A DNA stretch of 49,036 bases from an uncultured Collinsella sp. (GCA_900542555.1 UQNU01000009.1:1-49036), one strand, 5' to 3'; counted from the first letter of the stretch, positions 24,932 through 33,195 are shown. The notes: a model not told the origin generated them from the sequence alone. Made by a program: numbers and translations.

Positions 24932-24975
24932 TTGGGGACGTTCTTAAATGACCAGTCGTTTAAGAACGTCCCCAA
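24932..24975. repeat. 17-bp perfect inverted repeat inside the ECF operon
   Basis: Arms 24932-24948 and 24959-24975, perfectly complementary with a 10-base loop. The arms begin TTGGGGACGTTC and end GAACGTCCCCAA. There is no T-run. It sits in the 107-base gap between the S and ATPase genes and resembles dispersed REP-type units with GGGAC cores. Confidence 0.75.
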
Positions 24976-25020
24976 AAGCTAGTCGTTTGGGACAGTCTTT
25001 GCTGGTGGGGCAGCGATGAG

Positions 25021-25593
25021 TTAGTTGAGCTTCAGGGCCTTCTGGATGGGCAGGTAGAGGGCGCCGACCAGAATGGCGTTAAAGACGGCGGTCATGGCAA
25101 CGACGGGCAGCATGGCGGCGGCGAGCTCGCCTACCACGCCGAGCATGGCCATCTTGATGACCATGAAGATGACGCCGGAGACAAAGGTGGTCAGGAAGGT
25201 TGCAACAATGGCGATGGCGGGCTTGACCTGACCGTTCTTGCCGGCGGCGTTGACGATGCCGGCCATGAGCATGGCGGCGATGCCCTCGGCGGCAAAATCG
25301 ACGAACGGCGAAGTGGTGGTGATCTGGATCACGGCAGCCGAGATGAGGCCAATGACGAGCGCCTGACCGATGTTGGGGCGAACGACCAGAATGGTGAGGC
25401 AGAAGGCCGAGATGATGAACTCGGGGCTGATCATACCGCCCGAAATGCTCGAGACTGCCTTGCCGACGGTGAAGTTGAGGATGAAGCCGGCGGCGAGCAG
25501 GATGGCGAGCAGGACGAGGGCACGGACATCGAGTTTGCCGCGGTCGGCGGTCTGGACGGTGCGGGGCTGGGCGGCGGTGGTGTTCTGAGACAT
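25021..25593 (-). CDS. ECF transporter S component, probable tryptophan carrier
   Basis: A 190-residue integral membrane protein with five or six helices, compatible with the ECF substrate-capture S fold; it is followed by the ATPase and T genes. The loop with GGMISPEFIISAFCL and the strongly hydrophobic helices recall TrpP-like S proteins. The decisive context is upstream: a 22-codon leader peptide with three consecutive Trp codons and an intrinsic terminator, which points to tryptophan or a related indole compound as substrate (inference). The start at 25593 has GAAAGGAT upstream; a longer frame to 25623 does not. Confidence 0.83.
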   Translation of the reverse strand: MSQNTTAAQPRTVQTADRGKLDVRALVLLAILLAAGFILNFTVGKAVSSISGGMISPEFIISAFCLTILVVRPNIGQALVIGLISAAVIQITTTSPFVDFAAEGIAAMLMAGIVNAAGKNGQVKPAIAIVATFLTTFVSGVIFMVIKMAMLGVVGELAAAMLPVVAMTAVFNAILVGALYLPIQKALKLN

Positions 25594-25670
25594 GGTGAAA
25601 ATCCTTTCGGAATGGGAGTGCAAGAGAAAAGCGGAGGCGCGTGATGCGAATGCGATCGGGCTCGAGATAG

Positions 25671-25702
25671 AAAAAGGCCTCCGGTCGAAACCGGAGGCCT
25701 TT
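25671..25702 (-). terminator. Attenuator terminator of the ECF operon
   Basis: Perfect 13-bp GC-rich stem (25673-25685 with 25690-25702) closed by a UUCG-type loop on the minus strand and followed by five T. It lies between the Trp leader peptide and the S-component gene, so default transcription would stop before the transporter. Confidence 0.92.
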
Positions 25703-25737
25703 CAATCACCTAGAGCGCAAAAACAGGCGTGAGGGAC

Positions 25738-25806
25738 TCACTGTCGACCGATCGTATTCGTATCACGCCACCACCAGTTGTTGAGGGACTTCATCGTGTT
25801 CATCAT
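25738..25806 (-). CDS. Tryptophan leader peptide (attenuation)
   Basis: A 22-codon reading frame with a strong ribosome site (AAAGGAG, eight bases before ATG at 25806). The peptide carries three consecutive Trp codons at residues 11-13 in NNWWWRD. It ends at TGA 35 bases before a perfect terminator stem. The sequence GGCGTGA over the Trp codons pairs with TCACGCC just past the stop, and CGGTCGA near the end of the peptide pairs with TCGACCG in the terminator, giving alternative structures as in trp leader attenuation. Ribosome stalling at Trp codons under Trp shortage would be expected to allow read-through. Confidence 0.85.
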   Translation of the reverse strand: MMNTMKSLNNWWWRDTNTIGRQ

Positions 25807-25864
25807 CTTGGTGGCTCCTTTCGTGATGCCGTGGCGCGGTCGCACCTAGTTGCTGTTGCGCTGC

Positions 25865-25873
25865 ACTATAGCA
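25865..25873 (-). promoter_or_regulatory. Extended -10 promoter of the Trp leader
   Basis: Minus-strand TGCTATAGT, an extended -10 element with near-consensus TATAGT and no clear -35 box. It would start RNA at about 25858, some 50 bases upstream of the leader peptide. Confidence 0.55.
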
Positions 25874-25891
25874 CAGCAAAGTGTGTGCGGG

Positions 25892-25930
25892 GAAATCTTT
25901 TTTGAAAAGATTTCAGGCGGGTTTCCCGCC
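25892..25930. other. Two tandem small hairpins upstream of the Trp leader promoter
   Basis: A 10-bp AT-rich stem (25892-25901 with 25905-25914) next to a GC-rich 6-bp stem (GGCGGG with CCCGCC, 25916-25930). They fill the gap between the dipeptidase terminator and the ECF leader promoter, which faces the same way, so they may help insulate the two units. Confidence 0.5.
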
Positions 25931-25944
25931 GGTCAAAAGAGCGG

Positions 25945-25986
25945 GCTGAGCGGGCGAGGCTGCCATTGCTGCCTCGCCCGCTCAGC
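25945..25986 (-). terminator. Stem-loop after the dipeptidase
   Basis: Perfect 16-bp GC-rich stem (25945-25960 with 25971-25986) and a 10-base loop, eight bases past the dipeptidase stop. On the minus strand a TTTT run follows some bases later. Confidence 0.75.
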
Positions 25987-25993
25987 TAGGACG

Positions 25994-27943
25994 TTACTCC
26001 TTATTGCGACGGTAGAGGAAGTAACCGCCCGTGGAGATGGCGGCAACGCCAGCGATGGCGAATGCGGCCACCATGCGGCCATCAAAACGATCGCCAGTGG
26101 TGGGCAGGCCGCCCTTGGTGTTCGTCTTGTTAGTGGTTACCGTGGTCGTGGTGTCGGACTTGCCAGGCTTCTCAGGCTTGGCGGCCGGCTGCTCGGGCTT
26201 AGCGGGCTGCTCGGGCTTAGCGGGCTGCTCGGGAGTGCCAGGCTGCTCAGGAGTGCCGGGCTGATCCGGGGTGACCGGATCGGTGGCAAGAGCATCCTTG
26301 GCGTAGGTGATGGACACCTTGAGGCCGTTGGTCTCGGTGTTCAGGTCGCTTGGGGTAAAGGGCTGGTCGAAGTTTTCGGCCTTCTGATAGGCGCGCATCT
26401 CCTGGAGCAGTGCCTTGCACTTCTTGTAGGTGTTCTCGGTAGCAGCCTTGCCGGCCTTGTTGGCCAGGGCAGTGCGGCCCTCGGTGTTCGTCTCGGCCAG
26501 CATGGCGGCGTCAACTTCCTTGTTCTGCTCGATAAGCTCGTTCTGGAGCGCATCGAGGTAGGCACGGACGCTGACACCAAGGGTGTCAGGGTTCTCGAAG
26601 CAGAGCGAGCTGATGTCCATGAGGACGTAGTTGATTGAGTTCTCGGGCTCCTCGTTGTACACGACGTCAGTCTGGTTGCAGTGATCGAAGGAGACGGTCT
26701 GATCGCTGAAGTACGGGCTGACCTCAGTTATCAGAGCGGAGTACAACGGGATGGCGACGGAGTACGCGGCGCGGGAGAGCATTTCCCACTGGATGGTAGC
26801 GACTTCGGGGTCATACCCGCGACGAATCTGGAAGAGGTTGATCTCGGTGTTGCGCTCGCTGCCGATGCAATAAACACCATCAGTGTTCGCATTGAGGCCA
26901 GGGACGTTCTCGCCGCGGTTGCCAAAGGCACGAATCAGCTCAAAGGTGCTCCAGCCAGACTTGCCAGGCCTGAAGAACAGGGGCTGGATTTCGCTGACCA
27001 TGGCTCCCTTTTGGTCAGGTTTTCCATCCTTCTTTACTGTGATAATGTCGTAATCTGTGCCTTCGGTCAGCTGACTACCAAAATAATCGCGGCCTTGCAC
27101 ATAGCGGGACCACTGGTTTACGCCGGAATCGGCGAGGCTTTCGCCATACGTTTGGGCGACATCGAATTTGCCGTCAGCGGAGTATTTGGCGAAGCCCTTC
27201 TCCACGGGCATGGACTCGATGCCCTCGGAGTGTAGGCAGTTCTCGGGGTCATCAAGGTCGACATCGTAGTTGAGGCTCCCGATATTAGGGTTGAGCGACG
27301 CGACGTCGTCAGCGAGCTTCATGGCGATCCACTGATGGGCGGAAAGTGTGGCGAACAGCCAGGTCTCGTTGTTGTCGGCGATGATGATCTGGTCGTTGGT
27401 GCAGACGCCTTGATCATCGATCAGTCTGCCGAGAAGCTCGACGCCCTCGCGGGCCGTGGCGCTCTCGCCCAGGATGATGCTGCCGTAACTGTACTCGCCC
27501 AGACCCACTTTCTCATCGATGTGGTCTGCTGCATCGGCCTCCTCGTTATAGGAAGTGCTTAGCGTGGCAGAGCAGGAGACGCCCTTCTCGTTGATTCCGG
27601 CTTCGGAATAGGCGTCGGTGCGACCCATCCAGTTGGAGGGGTGGTCGCGTACATAGCTGTAACGATAGGTAGGCTTGTTCGAAGTGTATTCAAAAGCAGA
27701 TTCAATCGAGCTGTACTTAAAGCCAGGTTCGTGGGCAGGTTCGATGCCGTAGTGCTTAAGATAGCGCTTGCCAAAGTCCTCGGCGCGGCCATAGTACGTG
27801 TTACCGTCGGCCGTAAGGTTCTTGCCCATGTACATCTGCGTGCAGGCGAGCGCAGACGTCGGCATAGACATGATGGTTGCAGCTCCAAAGGCGAGGCCTA
27901 TGCCTAGCTTCTTGAGCGCGTTGACGGGGTGAGTTTTCCTCAT
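25994..27943 (-). CDS. LPXTG-anchored C69 family dipeptidase
   Basis: A 649-residue cell-surface peptidase of the C69 (PepD-like) family, N-terminal-nucleophile hydrolases that cleave dipeptides. The signal peptide ends at SALA, leaving Cys34 as the new N-terminal nucleophile (CTQMYMGKNLTADG). Family motifs include YYGRAEDFG, GINEKGVSCSATLS, IADNNETWLFAT and the segment near CIGSERNTEINLFQ. Around residues 555-590 is a Pro/Glu/Gln/Lys repeat (PEQPGT, PEQPAK), a wall-spanning spacer. The C-terminus has LPTTG at 613-617, a membrane helix and the tail YRRNKE, so sortase should link it to peptidoglycan. GGGAGG precedes the ATG. It probably feeds on host or dietary dipeptides (inference). Confidence 0.92.
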   Translation of the reverse strand: MRKTHPVNALKKLGIGLAFGAATIMSMPTSALACTQMYMGKNLTADGNTYYGRAEDFGKRYLKHYGIEPAHEPGFKYSSIESAFEYTSNKPTYRYSYVRDHPSNWMGRTDAYSEAGINEKGVSCSATLSTSYNEEADAADHIDEKVGLGEYSYGSIILGESATAREGVELLGRLIDDQGVCTNDQIIIADNNETWLFATLSAHQWIAMKLADDVASLNPNIGSLNYDVDLDDPENCLHSEGIESMPVEKGFAKYSADGKFDVAQTYGESLADSGVNQWSRYVQGRDYFGSQLTEGTDYDIITVKKDGKPDQKGAMVSEIQPLFFRPGKSGWSTFELIRAFGNRGENVPGLNANTDGVYCIGSERNTEINLFQIRRGYDPEVATIQWEMLSRAAYSVAIPLYSALITEVSPYFSDQTVSFDHCNQTDVVYNEEPENSINYVLMDISSLCFENPDTLGVSVRAYLDALQNELIEQNKEVDAAMLAETNTEGRTALANKAGKAATENTYKKCKALLQEMRAYQKAENFDQPFTPSDLNTETNGLKVSITYAKDALATDPVTPDQPGTPEQPGTPEQPAKPEQPAKPEQPAAKPEKPGKSDTTTTVTTNKTNTKGGLPTTGDRFDGRMVAAFAIAGVAAISTGGYFLYRRNKE

Positions 27944-27962
27944 TTTCCCTCCCAGCGTGCGA

Positions 27963-27986
27963 AAGCCCTCTGTCGCCAGAGGGCTT
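27963..27986 (-). other. Stem-loop in the dipeptidase leader
   Basis: Perfect 10-bp stem with a four-base loop, followed on the minus strand by TTTC, ending 20 bases before the dipeptidase ATG and touching its ribosome site region. Confidence 0.6.
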
Positions 27987-28177
27987 CAGCCAATAAAGAC
28001 ACCCCATTAGCGTAACGAACTGGAAACAATATTCATCTATGAAAGACACTTACTCGATAAGCGTGATGAAATATGCGACAAGCGGTTAATTGTACTCAGT
28101 TTGTAGCTTTACTTTAATAAAGACGCCCTGTAATTACTGTAGCCGAATAAAGTAGCTGGGAATGCCTGAAATGAAAA
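27987..28177. other. AT-rich intergenic stretch, no gene seen
   Basis: Part of the ~300-base gap between the dipeptidase and the 30-residue membrane protein. It must hold the dipeptidase promoter, but no strong -35/-10 pair stands out. Two near-identical words, AATAAAGACACCCC (about 27993) and AATAAAGACGCCCT (about 28117), are spaced about 124 bases apart. Confidence 0.5.
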
Positions 28178-28214
28178 TCCCCTGCTGTTTGGCAAATGCA
28201 TAAACAGCAGGGGA
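28178..28214 (-). terminator. Terminator of the lipid kinase / small protein unit
   Basis: Perfect 13-bp stem (28178-28190 with 28202-28214) and an 11-base loop, followed on the minus strand by TTTTC. It lies 36 bases past the stop of the 30-residue protein. Confidence 0.88.
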
Positions 28215-28249
28215 GACGATAATTGGATGAATATCATACCAATGTGGAA

Positions 28250-28342
28250 TTACTTCTTCCGGCGGTGAATCACGTTGATCGCATAGCCGACGAGCATGGC
28301 CAAAACGATGATGATAAAGCCGAGCAGGGGATTGTCGTTCAT
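28250..28342 (-). CDS. 30-residue membrane protein
   Basis: A complete short frame: ATG at 28342, TAA at 28250. GGAGG lies six bases upstream of the ATG. The peptide starts MNDNPLLG, has a single hydrophobic helix of about 18 residues (FIIIVLAMLVGYAINVI) and ends with a basic tail HRRKK, giving an N-out, C-in topology by the positive-inside rule. It begins 10 bases after the stop of the diacylglycerol kinase-like gene and is followed by a strong terminator, so it is the last gene of a two-gene unit. No family recognised; it may be a small regulator or partner of the lipid kinase. Confidence 0.75.
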   Translation of the reverse strand: MNDNPLLGFIIIVLAMLVGYAINVIHRRKK

Positions 28343-28351
28343 AGGGTCCTC

Positions 28352-29269
28352 CTATTTTCCGAGCGGGGAGAATTCGTCGACGATGAGGTCGAGGCATTGT
28401 GGAAGCGCGCGGGCTCCAAAGACGCCCGAATTGCTGGAGATAATCTCGCCATCGAACTGCATGCCCAGCGACGGGGTGCAGGTGATCTTGGCTTCCTTGG
28501 TCTGGATGATCTTGAACTGCGGGCGCCCGAGTACCTTGCCGGCGGGGTCGAGTGCGGCGGTGATCACGGTAGGCAGCAGCTGCACGGTGCGCACGGGTTC
28601 GATGACCGCAATGTCGACCATGCCATCGTTCATACGGCAGTCGGGGAACAGGTTGATGTCGTTTTGGATGACCGAGGTGTTGCCGGCCATGCAGCAGATG
28701 CCGTCGAGCTCCTCGACAATGCCGTCATGCTCAATCGTAAAGTGCGCCACCGTGGGATTGGGCGTGGCGAGCGCGGAGAGGAAGTAGGCGATCTCGCCGA
28801 TGTCGTTTTTGGTGGGGGCGGCCTTCATCATGATCTCGGCGTCGAAGCCCGAGCCGGCGATGATGATAAAGCCGTGGCGCTTCTCGTTGCCGTTCTCGTC
28901 GAGCCAAAAGAGCTCGCCCATGTCCACTTTGACCGTGCGACCGGCACGGCAGGCCTTGGCGAGCGCCGCTGCCTCGGGGGCATTGCCGATGTTGTTGAAG
29001 AACAGGCAGGCTGTGCCGGAGGGGAAGACGAGCGTGGGGACACCGCACCCGCGCATCTGGTCGAGCACGTTGGAGACGGTGCCGTCGCCGCCCGAAACGA
29101 CCACGCGGTCAAACTCGCGCACGTCTGCCACGGCGTCCTCGGGCTCCATGCCATCGCCGATAAAACGCATCACGACCTCGTCGCCGCCCTGCGCGAGGGC
29201 GTGCGTGAATGCGTAGATTTCATCTGAGCTGGGGCCCGATGCCGGGTTGTGGATGATAAGGCAGCGCAT
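28352..29269 (-). CDS. Diacylglycerol kinase-family lipid kinase
   Basis: A 305-residue member of the DagK/YegS/BmrU catalytic family. The nucleotide-binding motif is SGGDGTVSNV near residue 60, with the N-terminal strand MRCLIIHNPASG and a later glycine-rich segment IIIAGSGFDAEIM. It phosphorylates diacylglycerol or another lipid, or is a related NAD/sphingosine-kinase-fold enzyme. GGGAAC precedes the ATG at 29269. A 30-residue membrane protein follows at once. Cytoplasmic, membrane-peripheral. Confidence 0.87.
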   Translation of the reverse strand: MRCLIIHNPASGPSSDEIYAFTHALAQGGDEVVMRFIGDGMEPEDAVADVREFDRVVVSGGDGTVSNVLDQMRGCGVPTLVFPSGTACLFFNNIGNAPEAAALAKACRAGRTVKVDMGELFWLDENGNEKRHGFIIIAGSGFDAEIMMKAAPTKNDIGEIAYFLSALATPNPTVAHFTIEHDGIVEELDGICCMAGNTSVIQNDINLFPDCRMNDGMVDIAVIEPVRTVQLLPTVITAALDPAGKVLGRPQFKIIQTKEAKITCTPSLGMQFDGEIISSNSGVFGARALPQCLDLIVDEFSPLGK

Positions 29270-29367
29270 ACTTACGTTCCCGTTCTGTGACTAACCGAGT
29301 ATAGTTGTAAGGCAATGCCGATATCCTACCCGTGTTTTTCGGGCCTAACCTTATTCGATGGGTTGAT

Positions 29368-30501
29368 ATGTACATTTCCACACATCAGGCTCTACTCGAC
29401 TTTTGCCAGCGCGCCCGTGAGTTCGACGCGATTGCCGTCGATACCGAGTTTTTGCGCGAGCGCACATTCCACCCGCGCCTGTGCTTGGTTCAGATTGCCA
29501 CCCCTGCCGAGAGCGTAGCGGTCGACCCTCTGGTGATCGACGACCTCTCGCCGCTGGCCGAGCTTATGGCCGACGAGAGCGTGACCAAGGTCTTCCACGC
29601 GTGCTCGCAGGATATGGAGGTCATGCTCCATACCGTGGGCGTGCTGCCACGACCGATTTTCGATACGCAGGTCGCCGCCGCCTTTTTGGGCGAGCGCCAG
29701 CAGATTTCGTATGGCGCGCTTGTTCAGACGTTCTGCGGCGTATCGCTGCCCAAGACCGAGTCGCTGACCGACTGGTCGCGCCGCCCGCTGACCGATAAGC
29801 AGATTGAGTATGCGATCGATGACGTCAAGTACCTGATCGTCGCCTATACCGAGATGATGAGCCGCCTGCGCGAGCTGGGCCGTGTGGACTGGGTGCTCGA
29901 CGAGCTGCGCCCGCTGGCTGACGAGTCGCACTATCGCGCCGATCGACACGAGGCGTTCCGCAAGGTCAAACGCATCAATTCGTGCAGCCGTCACCAGTTG
30001 GGCATCGCGCGCGAGCTCGCCGCCTGGCGTGAGGACCGCGCCGAGCGCCGTAACATCCCGCGCAAGTGGGTCATGTCCGACGACACGCTGCTTGCGCTCG
30101 TTAAGCGCAATCCCGTGCGCGTTGAGGAGTTCCGTAGCATTCGCGGTACCGATCAGTTGGGGGAGCGCGACGTGGACGGTGCGCTCATGGCCATCAAGCG
30201 CGGCGCGAGCTGCCCGCACGATCGCCTGCCGCTTATGGTGCGCGGGCACCGTCAGATTTCGCCGGAGTTGGAGAGCGTGACGGACCTGATGTACGCGCTC
30301 ATCCGCCTGGTTGCCGAGCGCTCGGGCGTGGCGACCTCGGTCATTGCCTCGCGCGATGACCTGGCCGACTATATTGAGCATCCCGAGCAGAGCCCCCTGC
30401 GCGAAGGCTGGCGCTTTGAGCTTGTGGGCTCGCGCCTGGACGATCTGCTTTCCGGCAATATGGGGTTGACGGTGAAGGACGGCAAAATCGAGCTCCTGTA
30501 G
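29368..30501 (+). CDS. rnd: Ribonuclease D
   Basis: A 377-residue 3'-5' exoribonuclease of the DEDD family, used in tRNA 3'-end maturation. Exonuclease motifs: I, DTEF (Asp25, Glu27); II, FHACSQDMEVM; III, YAIDDVKYL with the Tyr and Asp. A C-terminal HRDC domain follows (DDTLLALVKRNPVRVEEFRSIRG). The start at 29368 gives the usual N-terminus MYISTHQALL; an upstream frame to 29332 has no ribosome site. The gene is divergent from the lipid kinase. Confidence 0.9.
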   Translation: MYISTHQALLDFCQRAREFDAIAVDTEFLRERTFHPRLCLVQIATPAESVAVDPLVIDDLSPLAELMADESVTKVFHACSQDMEVMLHTVGVLPRPIFDTQVAAAFLGERQQISYGALVQTFCGVSLPKTESLTDWSRRPLTDKQIEYAIDDVKYLIVAYTEMMSRLRELGRVDWVLDELRPLADESHYRADRHEAFRKVKRINSCSRHQLGIARELAAWREDRAERRNIPRKWVMSDDTLLALVKRNPVRVEEFRSIRGTDQLGERDVDGALMAIKRGASCPHDRLPLMVRGHRQISPELESVTDLMYALIRLVAERSGVATSVIASRDDLADYIEHPEQSPLREGWRFELVGSRLDDLLSGNMGLTVKDGKIELL

Positions 30502-30565
30502 GGAAGCCTAGCCGGTTGAGTGGGTAAAATGCCTCCAACGTGTAACTCGACTCGGAGGAATTCGC

Positions 30566-31270
30566 ATGCCTTATTACTATGGATACGGCTTTGGCATCGA
30601 CCCGCTGTACCTGCTGGTTGTTCTTGTCTGCACGGTGCTTGGCCTTGCCGCACAGAACTATATCAACTCGACGTACAAAACCTGGTCCAAGGTTCGCTCG
30701 GACGGCGATACGGGTGCCACAGTCGCTCGCCGCATGCTCGATGCCAACGGTTGTAGCGCCGTGGGTATCAAGGGTGTCGCTGGCGAGCTCACCGACCATT
30801 ACAACCCGCAGGACAACAACCTGTATCTGTCGGATGCCAACCGTTCGGGCGGTTCGGTCGCAAGCGTTGCCGTCGCCTGCCACGAGGCGGGCCATGCCGC
30901 CCAGCGTCAAAGCGGCTATGCCATGATGAAAGTGCGTACCGCCCTCGTGCCGGTCGTCAACTTTACCCAGAACACCTGGACCATCGTGTTACTCTTGGGC
31001 CTGTTTATGAACATTGCCGGGCTCACGACCCTTGCGTTGATCTTCTTCTCGTTTAGTGTGCTGTTCCAACTCGTTACGTTGCCTGTCGAGATTGACGCCA
31101 GCCGACGTGCTGTGGCGTACATCGAGCAGTCAGGCATGAGCTCCAAGCAGGTCAACGGCGCCAAGAAGGTACTGACGGCAGCCGCGCTTACCTATGTGGC
31201 TGCAGCGCTCACTTCGATCATTCAGTTGCTCTACCTTATGGCTCGCTACAACAGAAACTCCAACCGATAA
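30566..31270 (+). CDS. Membrane zinc metallopeptidase, YugP-like
   Basis: A 234-residue YugP-type neutral zinc peptidase. The zinc motif HEAGH is at residues 106-110. A membrane helix lies near 14-30 and two more around 130-175, then the third-ligand region PVEIDASRRA, followed by a last helix near 200-225. The N-terminus MPYYYGYGFGIDP is typical. Substrate unknown; a membrane quality-control role is plausible. A good ribosome site (GGAGG) precedes the ATG. Confidence 0.88.
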   Translation: MPYYYGYGFGIDPLYLLVVLVCTVLGLAAQNYINSTYKTWSKVRSDGDTGATVARRMLDANGCSAVGIKGVAGELTDHYNPQDNNLYLSDANRSGGSVASVAVACHEAGHAAQRQSGYAMMKVRTALVPVVNFTQNTWTIVLLLGLFMNIAGLTTLALIFFSFSVLFQLVTLPVEIDASRRAVAYIEQSGMSSKQVNGAKKVLTAAALTYVAAALTSIIQLLYLMARYNRNSNR

Positions 31271-31286
31271 CAAATGGGACAGGCAG

Positions 31287-31316
31287 GCGCCGCGGGGATT
31301 CGTGTCCTCGCGGCGC
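31287..31316. other. Stem-loop between peptidase and xseA
   Basis: A 12-bp GC-rich stem with one G-T pair and a six-base loop. No T-run follows. It is preceded by GGGACAGG, the word shared with the REP-like repeats. Confidence 0.5.
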
Positions 31317-31385
31317 TGTACTATGTGTTGGACTTAATTTCGCACGGGGCCGGAGCCTCTGTGCTCGATAACGAAAGGAGGCTGC

Positions 31386-32837
31386 GTGGCAGGCTGGAAC
31401 CTAACCGGTAATGCCGTTTCCGCCGAGTTCGACGGTTCGGACGAGCAAGAGCGCAAGGAGCTCAGCGTGAGCCAGGCGGTGGAGATCGCCGCCGGTGCGC
31501 TCGATGCCATTCCGCAGCTGAGCGTCTTGGGCGAGGTCACGGGTTTTCGTGGTCCTAACGCCCGAAGCGGCCACTGCTATTTCCAGATCAAGGACGATTC
31601 GGCCGCCGTTGACTGCATCATTTGGAAGGGTGCCTATCTCAAGCGCACGTTCGATCTGCGCGACGGTATGCAGGTGAGCTTTAAGGGCAGCTTCAATCTC
31701 TATAAGGCTACGGGCCGCATGAGCTTTGTCGCTCGCTCGTTTTCGCTGGCGGGGGAGGGTCTGCTGCGTCAACAAGTGGCGCAACTGGCCGAAAAGCTAC
31801 GCCGTGAGGGTCTGATGGACGAAGCGCGCAAGCGCCGCATCCCGGTGTTCTGCTCCCGCGTGGCGGTCGTCACCTCGCTTTCGGGTGCCGTAATCGACGA
31901 CGTCAAGCGCACATTGCGTCGTCGCAACCCGCTCGTCGAGCTCGTCTGCGTGGGTGCCAAGGTACAAGGCGAGGGTGCGCCGACAGAGCTCATTGAGGGC
32001 CTGCGACGCGCCGCTTCCATTACGCCGGCGCCCGACTGTATTTTGTTGGTGCGCGGCGGCGGCTCCTTTGAGGACCTCATGACCTTTAATGACGAGGAGC
32101 TTGCCCGCGCGGTGGCGGCTTGTCCCGTGCCCGTGGTGACCGGCATTGGCCATGAGCCCGATACCTCGATTTGCGACATGGTGAGCGACCGTCGCGCCTC
32201 CACGCCTACGGCGGCGGCCGAATCGGTGGCGCCGGCTATGACGGAGTTGGCCGATGTGCTCGAGGCGCGCTATCAACGTCTGGGTGCTGCGATGGCATCG
32301 ATGATTGGGTCGGCCCAGGTCGACCTGGAGATGCTCGATCAGCGCGGTCGCCGTGCCTGGGATACCTATACGGCTCGCTTGGGCGATGCGCTCGATGCGG
32401 CTGCGTGCCGCCCGTGCCTCAACGACCCAACGTTTATGGTTGAGCGTCGCGAGTCTGAGCTTGCCCTGACGGCCGATCGTTTGTCCGGCGCCATAACGCG
32501 TTCGGTTGGGGCATTCCGCTCCAACTTTGAGCGTCTGCCCGAGCGCTTGATCGCAAGCACCTCAGGACTCGATGGCAAGCGCCATGCGCTCACGCTCGCA
32601 AGCTCCCGCCTGGAGCATCAGGGGCGTACGATGCTCAGCAAACCCGCGTCCGACCTGGGCCGAGCTGCTGCGTCGCTCGATGCCCTGTCGCCGCTCAAGG
32701 TGCTTGCCCGTGGTTATTCCATCGCGTACAGCGATGATGGGGTGGCCACGAGCGCCAAGACCTTTAAGCCCGGTGACGCCATTCGCGTGCGCATGGCAGA
32801 CGGCAACGTGGCGGCAACGGTCGATACGGTCGAGTAG
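31386..32837 (+). CDS. xseA: Exodeoxyribonuclease VII large subunit
   Basis: Large catalytic subunit of exonuclease VII, which degrades single-stranded DNA from both ends. 483 residues. The N-terminal OB-fold DNA-binding domain contains LGEVTGFRGPNARSGHCYFQIKDD. The catalytic domain follows, with ALRRRNP-type ARGGGS region (LVRGGGSFEDLMTFN) and the conserved VPVVTGIGHEPDTSICDMVSD. A long helical C-terminal part binds the small subunit. The start is GTG at 31386 with AAAGGAGG immediately upstream. xseB follows 42 bases later. Confidence 0.95.
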   Translation: MAGWNLTGNAVSAEFDGSDEQERKELSVSQAVEIAAGALDAIPQLSVLGEVTGFRGPNARSGHCYFQIKDDSAAVDCIIWKGAYLKRTFDLRDGMQVSFKGSFNLYKATGRMSFVARSFSLAGEGLLRQQVAQLAEKLRREGLMDEARKRRIPVFCSRVAVVTSLSGAVIDDVKRTLRRRNPLVELVCVGAKVQGEGAPTELIEGLRRAASITPAPDCILLVRGGGSFEDLMTFNDEELARAVAACPVPVVTGIGHEPDTSICDMVSDRRASTPTAAAESVAPAMTELADVLEARYQRLGAAMASMIGSAQVDLEMLDQRGRRAWDTYTARLGDALDAAACRPCLNDPTFMVERRESELALTADRLSGAITRSVGAFRSNFERLPERLIASTSGLDGKRHALTLASSRLEHQGRTMLSKPASDLGRAAASLDALSPLKVLARGYSIAYSDDGVATSAKTFKPGDAIRVRMADGNVAATVDTVE

Positions 32838-32879
32838 GCCGCGTTTCATAGCGATAAACCTTTAGGAAAGGAAACAGAT

Positions 32880-33146
32880 ATGGCAGAGAAGACCCCGGTC
32901 GAGCAGCTTACGTACAAGCAGGCTTCACAGGAGTTGGAGCTCATCATCCGCAGCTTGGAGTCGGGTGATATGGAGCTCGAGGAGTCGCTTGAGAGCTATA
33001 CCCGCGGCGTCGAGCTCCTCAAGAGCCTGCGTACCCGCTTGTCCGATGCCGAGCAGAAGGTCTCGGTGCTCCTGAAGGACGTCGACGGCAACGACGTGCT
33101 CGCCGACGGCGAAGCCGCCAACACCGACGACAACCTTTCGTTCTAA
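32880..33146 (+). CDS. xseB: Exodeoxyribonuclease VII small subunit
   Basis: An 88-residue, mostly helical partner of XseA. The family signature LELIIRSLESGDMELEESL is followed by YTRGVELLKSLRTRLSDAEQKV. Several copies coil around the XseA tail. AGGAAAGGAAAC precedes the ATG. It forms an operon with xseA. The acidic C-terminal tail (DGEAANTDDNLSF) is variable in the family. Confidence 0.93.
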   Translation: MAEKTPVEQLTYKQASQELELIIRSLESGDMELEESLESYTRGVELLKSLRTRLSDAEQKVSVLLKDVDGNDVLADGEAANTDDNLSF

Positions 33147-33195
33147 CCATCCCGACCAAATATAATTACCTTGGTCTGTGAGAAAGGAACCAACC

